Shown one piece after another: positions 56,046-64,000 of a DNA stretch of 64,000 nt; the first letter of the stretch is position 1; each line of letters begins with the position of its first letter. A program made the translations under genes and the position numbers. This DNA comes from Parietaria judaica (taxonomy: Eukaryota; Streptophyta; Magnoliopsida; Rosales; Urticaceae): assembly GCA_954871525.1 (NCBI GenBank), contig OX940866.1, positions 14,903,001 to 14,967,000 on the forward strand, given 5' to 3'. Below the pieces are notes generated by a model. It was not told the DNA's origin and searched no databases. It saw nothing but the letters and a program-made list of their open reading frames with translations.

Positions 56046-57630
56046 AACCCGGATAGCCCACGTGTAATTTTTAAATCGGAATATTAATTATTTTTAAATG
56101 AAATAAAATATTTATGAATTAAAATTAATTATGTTTGATTAATTAATTAAAATATGGATGTTATTTCCGGATAAATAACATTGTCTTATTTTAATAATTC
56201 ATAAAATTAAATATGGATGTTATTTAATAACTAAATAACATTGTCTTATTTAATAAATTAAAATATGGATGATAATATTCGTATAATAATATCATTGTCT
56301 TATTTTAATATTTCATAAACAATTATTAATGGGCATTAAAATGTTTAATGATAATTCTTAGAGAATAAGTACCATTAACATAAAATTATAAATATTCATT
56401 ATAGATATAATTTGTTATAACTTATTTTCATAACCCTCAAACATAGTGTCTATGTTTAGATCATTATTAATATGTCTATATAGGATAGATATAAATAATA
56501 AAGAGTAAATGTAAAAGTGTTTATTATAAGTCAGAAAAATTTCAACCGTACAATCTTGCCTAAGGAAGAGGGAATCAAAAGTTGGGCCGGTTCACCATCC
56601 ACTTCTGGGTGACCGGTTAGGACCCCTCCCATCGACCTGGAGAGTGTACGGATTGATCTATCACTACCGATGAAATAATAAACACATTTCTAAGGCTTAT
56701 TTAAAATTACGTGTCGTAATAAATAAAGGCAAAATATAAACTTTTAATGTGTCATTAATAGACAGTTTTTATAATAAGTTTTTATAACTTAGAAATTAAA
56801 AACGTTATTTTCTAAAAACAATGGCAAGTATAGAATAAAAGAAAGGTCTCCATTATTACTGTCACAACGTCTGCTGACCACACCGCCTCGAGTCACCCTA
56901 GTGTGTCCATTCCCCAAGGAAGGTGTGCTTGTGGAAGGTTTGACACCGTGATAGTTCCAAAAGAATATGGGGATGAAGGAATCTTGGAAATGGACCGCGA
57001 TTCACCCTAGTGTGACCAATCCCTAAGGACGACGTTTCCAAGACGATCCCGACAACCGATAAATAATGGGTTAAGCTTGCACGGAAGTTGGTGCTTCCCG
57101 ACCATCTATGGTGATAGTTAATAATCATAGAGAACTTTGGTGGTTCTTGTTATGAATATTAATTAAGTTTATGACTAAAACTTAGTTTAACCAAACTACA
57201 CGGTTGATACCGCGAGTCACCCTAGATTGACCATGCCACTAAGGACGGCAACGACGTGTACAGTCGGTTAAATTATCACGAAATAGTTAAAGGGTTTATT
57301 TAACGTTTTCCCATAACATGCTTGCATCATGTAACTATTTCAAACAAAATATTTTTTCAAAAACATTCTACCTATAATAAAGTTTAATGAGTTTCTTTTT
57401 CAATGCCAGCTAAAATGTCTTTCGACAAACAAGAAATGGAACTCACTGGTCTGACGCTTAAGTCCTAAAATCAAAGCGATCTGGCTAAGGTCACAAAATC
57501 CCTAAGCAAACTGGCCATGAGTGGATCCTCAAAGAAACTCTGAATGGAAGATCAGAATGCATCAAACTCAATGAGCAAGAGGAAGAGAACGATTGGAAAC
57601 CAGGGAGAAACCTTCCAGAATGGGAGTACA
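56046..57630 (+). other. Copia leader and lost gag region
   Basis: AT-rich, with three spaced copies of TCACCCTAGTGTGACCAATC-like text (56893, 57002, 57217) and no capsid domain. A short coding scrap MSFDKQEMELTGLTLKS near 57417 is probably what remains of gag. Confidence 0.5.
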
Positions 57631-57639
57631 AACAATGCT

Positions 57640-58293
57640 GATTTTTTAGTATTGGAATCATGCTTCGTTGACAACTCATCCTTCAACTGGATCTTGGATT
57701 AAGGAGCAAACGATCATGCATGTAATTCTCTTCAGTCCCTTGATTCATTAGAAGAAATAAATGAAGGACCAGCTTTAAAGGTAGAAAACGGTGAGTTTCT
57801 ACAAGCAAAAGCTGTGGGAAATTTGCGACTGACATTTGGGAATAAATTCTTATTTGTTAATAATGTATATTATTACCCAAATGTCTGCAAGAATATACTA
57901 TCGGCTTTTCTGTTGTACAAACAAAGATACACCTTAAATTTTTGTGGGTCCCATTGGGTCATCACGAAAGACGGTGTATATATTTGTACTGCTAAAGCAG
58001 AAAATGGATTGTATATTCTGAGACCAGATTATGGGAGTTGCATGAATGCTGAAATGTTTAAATTGGCTATGCCAAGGTCAATTAAGAAACCCAAAATTGA
58101 TAATGATGTCCAAACCTATATGTGGCACTTAAGATTGGGTCATATTAATCTAGACAGTTTAAACAGGCTGGTAAAGGAGGGACTCTTTAAAGAACTAACA
58201 ATCGGTTCTTTGCCTGTTTGTGAATCCTGTATAGAGACTAAAATGACAAAGATACCTTTTTCTGTAAAAGGTCAAAGAGCCACAAGCCATTAG
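57640..58293 (+). pseudogene. Copia protease remnant and GAG-pre-integrase / zinc finger
   Basis: FNWILD is followed by TAA at 57700 and GANDHAC: the aspartic protease motif (D-S-G-A) with Ser replaced by a stop. Then VYYYPNVCKNILS and MWHLRLGHINLDSLNRLVKE with CESCIETKMTK, the His/Cys zinc finger of copia integrase. Confidence 0.85.
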
Positions 58294-58623
58294 AACTCGT
58301 CCACACAGATGTATGTGGTCCTATGAACATACATGCGAGGGGTGGTATTGAATATTTTGTCACCTTCATTGATGACTATTCAAGATATGGTTATGTTTAC
58401 TTAATGGCTAAGAAATCTGAAACCTTGGGTAAGTTCAGGAATTTCTAGCAGAAAGTGAAAATCAACTTGGACTATCATTAAAATCTCTTCAGTCAGATCG
58501 AGGAGGAGAATACCTTGATCATGAGTTTAGTGATCTCTTGATTGAAAAAGGTATAATGTCTCAATTGACTGCTCCTGGCACACCAGAAGTGTTGCAGAAA
58601 GGAGGAACAGGACCTTACTAGAA
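58294..58623 (+). pseudogene. Copia integrase core, frameshifted
   Basis: ELVHTDVCGPMNIHARGG (catalytic Asp), FVTFIDDYSRYGYVYLM, then a stop in place of a codon near 58447 and a shifted SDRGGEYLDHEF block. The Glu region is broken. Confidence 0.8.
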
Positions 58624-59880
58624 ATGGTAAGGTCCATACTGAGCTATTCATCACTTCCTAACTCATTCTGGGGATATGCTTTGTTGACGGCAACCAATAT
58701 TTTAAATGTTGTGCCATCAAAATCTGTTTCAAAAACTCCCCTTGAATTATGGAATGGCAGGATACCAAACCTGCGACATTACAGAATTTGGGGCTGTCCA
58801 GCACATGTGCGGACAGGAAACATGAATAAATTGGAATCACGAACTGAAGTATGTCTGTTCGTGGGATATTCCAAAGAGACAAAGGGAGGTTTGTTTTATA
58901 GTCTAGAAAGTAAGAAAGTATTTGTTTCTACAAATGCTACTTTTCTAGAAGAAGACTATATGATGAACTTCAAACCTCGAAGCAAAATAGTGCTTGAGGA
59001 ATTGTCAGATGACAAAGTCACAACGCCGACAACAGTGCCTGTTGTCGAAGAGAGTGCGGAAACCACGGTCCCAAATCAGAACCAAGGGGTACTCAGACGT
59101 AGTGGGAGGTTCAAAAGACCCGTTGAGCGCTACGAGCACACCCAGTTGGAATTTTACCTAGCTGTTACAAACACTAGTGTTGAAGATCCCATAGGCTATG
59201 AGCAAGCTATGATGGATCCTGATAAGGGAGAATGGCAGGAAGCCATGAACCAAGAAATAGAATCAATGGATTCTAATGAAGTCTGGGAACTTGTAGACTT
59301 ACCGGATGGCTTCAAAACCATTGGCTGTAAGTGGGTATACAAGCGAAATAGAGGAGTGGACGGGAAGGTTAAAACCTTCAAGGCTAGACTAGTGGCTAAG
59401 GGTTTTACCCAGAGGGAAGGTATTGATTTCGATGAGACCTTCGCTCCAGTCACTAAGTATAAGTCCATCCGGATTCTCATGGCCATAGCCTGTAGTCTCA
59501 ATTACGAGATTTGGCAGATGGATGTCAAAACCGCCTTCCTGAACGTGTACATTGACGAAAACATCTATATGGACCAACCAGAAGGGTTCGTGTAGAAGGG
59601 TCAAGAAGGGAAAGTTTGCAGACTTCTCAAATCCATTTATGGATTAAAGCAAGCTTCCAGATCCTGGAATCTAAGGTTTGATGAAACCATCAAAACCTAT
59701 GGATTCATACAGAACATCAATGAGGCCTGCATATACAAACTCAATGATGAAACCGTGGAAATATTTCTTGTTCTATACGTCGACGATATTCTTCTCATTG
59801 GAAACAGTGTGAAGAGGCTATCGGACATGAAAGCGTGACTATCTACACAATTCCAAATGACGGACATGGGAGAAGCCAAC
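58624..59880 (+). pseudogene. Copia integrase end and reverse transcriptase
   Basis: 58624-59595 is open: NILNVVPSKSVSKTPLELW and FVGYSKETKGGLFYS of the integrase C-terminus, an acidic linker, then KARLVAKGFTQREGIDFDET and MDVKTAFLNVYIDENIYMDQ of the RT. It ends in TAG at 59593. Beyond it, KQASRSWNLRFDE and LYVDDILLIGN (catalytic DD) continue to a further stop near 59836. Confidence 0.88.
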
Positions 59881-60604
59881 TATGTTCTTGGGATCCGTAT
59901 CTTTAGGGATCGCAACAACATGGCTTCTAGCCTTATCGCAAGCAACTTACATTGATAAGGTGCTTGATCGTTTTGCAATGGCAAACTCCAAGGGAGGTAA
60001 TTTACTGACCAGGCATGGAGTATTCCTTAACAGGAAACAGTGCCCCACTTCTCCGGAAGAGCAAGATGAGATGAGGCGAATACCCTATGCTTTAGCAGTG
60101 GGAAGTCTAATGTACGCTATGCAGTGTACTAGGCCAGACATCTGTTACGTTGTGGGAATTGTTAGCAGATACCAATCCAACCCAGGTATGGCTCACTGGA
60201 ATGCAGTGAAGAAAATTCTCAAGTATCTTCGGAGAACGAGAGACTATATGTTAGTGTTTTCAGGATCAGAACTGAATCCACTTGGATACAGTGACTCAGA
60301 CTTTATGTCTGATAGAGACGCGAGAAAATCGACGTCGGGAGCAGTGTTCATCCTTGCTGGTGGAGCGATATTCTAGAGAAGCGTAAAGCAATTCTGTATC
60401 GCAGATTCAACAATGGAAGCTGAATACATGGCAGCTTGTGAGGCAGCCAAAGAATCAATTTGGCTCAAGAATTTCTACATAGAGCTGGGAGTTGTTCCAA
60501 ATGTAGATAGGCCCCAAACACTATACTGTGACAACAGTGGTGCGGTGGCAATTTCTAAAGAGCCCAGAGACCATAACAAGGCAAAACATATAGAACGAAG
60601 CTGA
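59881..60604 (+). pseudogene. Copia RT end and RNase H
   Basis: YALAVGSLMYAMQCTRPDIC, YLRRTRDYMLVFSG, LGYSDSDFMSDRDARKSTSG and, after a stop near 60374, TMEAEYMAACEAAKESIWLK with YCDNSGAVAISKEP: the ordered copia RNase H blocks with the Asp/Glu residues present. Confidence 0.88.
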
Positions 60605-60693
60605 TCCATTCACCAAGACGTTGCCAGAGAAAATATTCAGGAGGCATCTGGAGAGTATGGGTCTGAAAGACATGGGTCATCTTCTTTAAGTAC

Positions 60694-60703
60694 AAGTGGG
60701 AGA
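60694..60703 (+). other. Element 5 polypurine tract
   Basis: AAGTGGGAGA immediately upstream of the 3' LTR, the typical copia form. Confidence 0.85.
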
Positions 60704-60704
60704 T

Positions 60705-63272
60705 TGTTGGACATATGTGTCCTTAGACAAGATATTTTATCCATTTTTAAAAGTTATGACAAGTCGTTAAATAAAGATGATGCTTATTATGATAATCTTA
60801 GTATAGTTTCTGGTAGAGTAAAATAGAATGTTTGATCCTTAGTTCATAAAGGATGCAATTATGTATTATTATCACAATAGAGTCAATGTGAGGAATAATT
60901 AATAATCATAATAAATGAACTTAAAATGTCTGTGACCTGATTAACTGGGTGGGAGCTCATTAATCGTATAAGGTCATTAATGTGACTAAGTGACAATCCT
61001 ATTCAGGATTTTGTGTGTGTTACACTCACTAGAAGTGCATTAAGTATGAAGTGCCTTCATACTGGACTGGACCTGACTTAAACTCTGGAAGTTATCATAT
61101 AAGAGCACTGATAACTTGGAGTTGAGTCACTAGTATATGATCAAATGGATATTCGATCTAAGTCCTGAGTGATCTTGAGTCCGAGCTGCTGGCTTGATTG
61201 TTCTTTGATTTAACCGTAGAAGAACAGAATATATTACCGTTGTTCCCAACACTATTATTTTGGGAACTTGATAGCAAGCAGTAAGGGTAGCTTGGTCATA
61301 GACATGGGCATCACACAGCTCTCTTCAAAGTCATGATGATTCCCTTGATTGTCGATGGTGAGAAATGAGAGGTACCCGTGCGCAACTTATGAATCGAAAC
61401 CATAAGTGGGTAACTCATGATATTACTGACTGAGTCAAGGATGAGAATGCAATGAGGGGCATAACGGTAAAAACCGCCTGCTCGTGTGTGGATCATCAAG
61501 TGAAAGATCAATAACCCGAATTTGATTGTATCAATGGACACCCTGCTGTAATAAAGGGAATAATATATACGGTATCACTAAAGAGTGCAGCCTCGGGTTT
61601 ATAGTGGAATAACACCGAGGTTTGACGAACACCCTAGTAGTTCGTTGAAGCTTAAGTGATACGGGTCCATGGTCCCCAGGATAGCTCCGTAACGGATGAT
61701 ACGTACGTGATAAAAACTGTTGAAATGTTTTTAAGATCATTTGGCAAGACTCATAAAACTGAAGTCTGTGACAGACATCAGATAGTTTTATCAGTAGCGT
61801 GGCAAAAGTACCATATCTTGGTAACTGAAATTAACTGACAAAAGAAAGTAGAATTTGGGATTTCTGTCAACATGAAAGTTGTTGGAAATTAAATTCTAAG
61901 CAACTTTTCTTTTGGAACCGAGTCATTTCGACATACGGTTTGTAATTTAAACAATTTCTAAGTTTGTGATCGTTTCGGTAAACTATGAAATTAAATCACA
62001 TGTCACGAATTTAAATGATGGTGTGTCACCATGACATTTAAATGTGTGATATTGAGATAAGAGAATATTAATATAAATTGATTCACCTAAACCCTAAAGA
62101 ATTTTATTATTAATGTATTATTAATAATTATTCAATAATTAATAGATTTATATTAATATGTAAATAATATATTTTTATATATTATAAAGTGTTAAAATCG
62201 AATTGGGCCTTGGAATGTGGATCCATTCATATTCGAATGGATAGACTTTGGTCTTTTCATAATTGCGGCAAAAGTACCAAAAGTTTTGGTATTTGAGAAA
62301 AACCCTAAAATCAATTTAATCCATTGGACCGGTTATGATTTAATATCAACCGTTGGATTAGGATATTGATGAATTCGAAATTAATAACTTGGTGACCAAG
62401 TTTCATTTTTCGAATTTGGATAATTAATTATATCCGTTAGATCGGTCTAAGATTTAATCTTTACCGTCGGATTGGAAATTAATTAATTATATATATTTAT
62501 ATTATTTTCGAATTATGGTTTATGGATAAATTCGAAATTGTTTTTATAAAATCTTTTTATATTTGATTTTATCCTAAACTAATTTGAACCATTAGATCGG
62601 TTTAAAGATTTATCTCAACCGTTGGATCTAGATAATAATAATTCGAATTTTAATATATATATTTATATATATAATTCGAATTTATATAAATTAAAAAGAT
62701 AAGATTGGATTTTTGATTTTATCCAAATCTTTCTTATTTACTTAAATCACTAATTAATTATATCCATTGGATTTAGACAAGATTAAATCTGGACCATTAG
62801 ATTGAGATAATTAATTATATTTAATATAAGAAATTCGAAAATTAGGGAGGGAATTTCTCCAATTCGGTTACGATTTGAGCCTATAAATAGGAGGCTCATT
62901 CTTTACATTTTTCACACCTTTCCCCAGAGAAAAATTCGAACTCTCCCTCTCCTTCAGGGTCTGCAAATTTTCTCTCTGATCTCTCTTTCTCGTTCGGCTT
63001 AAGAGACTTAGTTCTCCAGAATCTTTATAAGAACCATCAGTTTAAATTTTGCGACGGAGTCCTGCCGGCGAAGCCCACGCTTCGGTACGAGGATTCTAGG
63101 AGAATATCCCGGAAGATCACGGGAGTTTCCCTCAGCACCGGCGGAGCCGTGCTCGATTCAGAACGCGCATAACAAGTTTTCCGCTTTAAAATAATTTTTT
63201 AAATGTTATCCGAACGGTTCGGAGGCATAATTCGTGATAATTAACACGGAATCCGAGACGTGATTCCCAACA
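60705..63272 (+). repeat. Element 5 3' LTR, with a 183-bp deletion
   Basis: Matches 52827-55563, but the segment corresponding to 55278-55460 is missing at 63169/63170. It ends at CCCAACA, followed by the duplication CATAT. Confidence 0.93.
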
Positions 63273-64000
63273 CATATATGGCGCTATAAAGATTATATAA
63301 AGTATTAATGACAAAATTGTAAGATAAATAAGCAGTATATAAAATAATATTAAAAAGTCAACATACAGAAATCTCAAACAAAAACATCCAAACTAAAACC
63401 TGTTATGGAATCCAACAACAAATGGTGTGCGTAGAACCTCGCCAGAGTGCCACTCACCATGATCATCGCTTCTCTATGATTGCGATGTATGAAAACTTTT
63501 TGAACGAGAGTGTCGGGGTAAATTATGAAAAACATATCAGTGGTTTCCCTATCAATTTGACAAAGTTGTAAATACTCTGCCATACTATTTATAACCATCC
63601 ATCCTCCGTGTATGACGAGAGATTGGACTTGCTTTTTACTGTTACTGCGAATGAAGCCGATGAAAAATATTTTTTTTTACTTAAAACTAGAAACCGCTAA
63701 GCGTATAATCGTAGCGGTAACTTGGCTAGTTAATAGCGGGACTACGAGTAGTATCTTGGATTAGTGTATCACTCGTTTATCTTCTACTGTTTTAGGGTTT
63801 GAGAGCGAATATTAACTCATTTTATCAAACGTATTATATATTGTTCGCCGAAGGGTGTAAAATGATCAAGACCATATGTATCAAACACATGAGATCCTTC
63901 TTAGTCTACACACATTATGCCTAACAATGTTGTGTTCTAGGCAATTGTCTATCATACATATTGTTTGACTAACTATTTACTCTTAAACACGTGAAACTAT
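63273..64000. other. CCGCTA-bearing spacer after Element 5
   Basis: Continuation of the DUF1985-type transposon surroundings: GGCGCTATAAAG (63281), AACCGCTAAGCG (63691), GTAGCGGTAAC (63710) and TAGCGGGAC (63734). A 74-codon minus-strand frame (63598-63374) has no recognisable domain. Nothing else identified. Confidence 0.45.

Larger units (their letters stand above)
52827..63272 (+). mobile_element. Element 5: decayed Ty1/copia retrotransposon with very long LTRs, 10.4 kb
   Basis: TG...CA LTRs (2,737 and 2,568 bp), a perfect target duplication CATAT (52822-52826 and 63273-63277), tRNA-Met primer site, polypurine tract AAGTGGGAGA, and copia domain order protease-integrase-RT-RNase H. Coding sequence has many stops and frameshifts and gag is not recognisable. 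The LTRs differ at dozens of positions, so insertion is old. It interrupts the CCGCTA repeat field of the DUF1985-type transposon. Confidence 0.95.

Noticed and set aside
55699..56047. Frames of about 100 codons on both strands in the copia GC island
   Set aside because: Open only because of GC composition; Pro/Gly/Ala/Arg-rich text with no domain, and inside a retrotransposon leader.
63374..63598. 74-codon minus-strand frame
   Set aside because: No motif, no homologue recognised, and surrounded by repeat words of the CCGCTA field; not enough to call a gene.

Overview
This is a stretch of angiosperm nuclear DNA, most likely from a dicot. The evidence is spliced genes with GT-AG introns, a plastid DnaJ-ferredoxin protein, plant-type fructokinases, AT-rich spacers, and dense nested LTR retrotransposons primed by initiator tRNA-Met (TGGTATCAGAGC). 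There is no bacterial-style operon content. I read five host genes or gene copies and five LTR elements.

Layout, left to right. (1) 9-11,098, minus strand: a chloroplast J-protein with a bacterial-ferredoxin-like Fe-S domain (DJC76/77 type). Its 9.1-kb first intron holds a 115-bp tandem repeat split by Element 1, a young Tekay/Del-like Ty3 retrotransposon (2,652-10,539, TSD TCAAC). (2) 11.1-14.1 kb: two inverted-repeat (foldback/MITE) insertions. (3) Three tandem plus-strand fructokinase genes: 14,162-16,354 (frameshifted), 34,114-35,760 (open) and 38,074-41,664 (intact, canonical length). The first two have lost the ancestral stop codon and gained hydrophobic C-terminal tails. (4) Between copies 1 and 2 lies Element 2 (18,923-32,419, TSD CGACG), a relative of Element 1. 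Nested inside it in the opposite orientation is Element 3 (24,112-29,587). (5) Intron 1 of fructokinase 3 carries a non-autonomous hAT-like element (39,020-40,094) with an 8-bp TSD. (6) 41,886-45,553 is Element 4, a very young non-autonomous LTR element on the minus strand. Its whole internal region is one 551-codon Arg/Ser-rich ORF that ends exactly at the LTR. (7) 45,773-49,340, minus strand: a plant-conserved all-helical protein of unknown function, with a foldback MITE just upstream. (8) 50.9-52.8 kb and 63.3-63.8 kb: remains of a DUF1985-type transposon gene surrounded by short CCGCTA/TAGCGG repeats, split by Element 5, a 10.4-kb decayed Ty1/copia element (52,827-63,272, TSD CATAT).

How it fits together. 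The host genes are unrelated housekeeping or metabolic genes; the fructokinases form a tandem family and the J-protein acts in plastids. Most of the window's length comes from transposon insertions into introns and spacers. The best candidates for unusual biology are the Element 4 ORF, the read-through tails of the fructokinases, the CCGCTA repeat field, and the spread of gag-deleted Tekay copies that cannot supply their own proteins. Intron and exon limits were set by eye from splice signals and reading phase. No alignment or database search was run.
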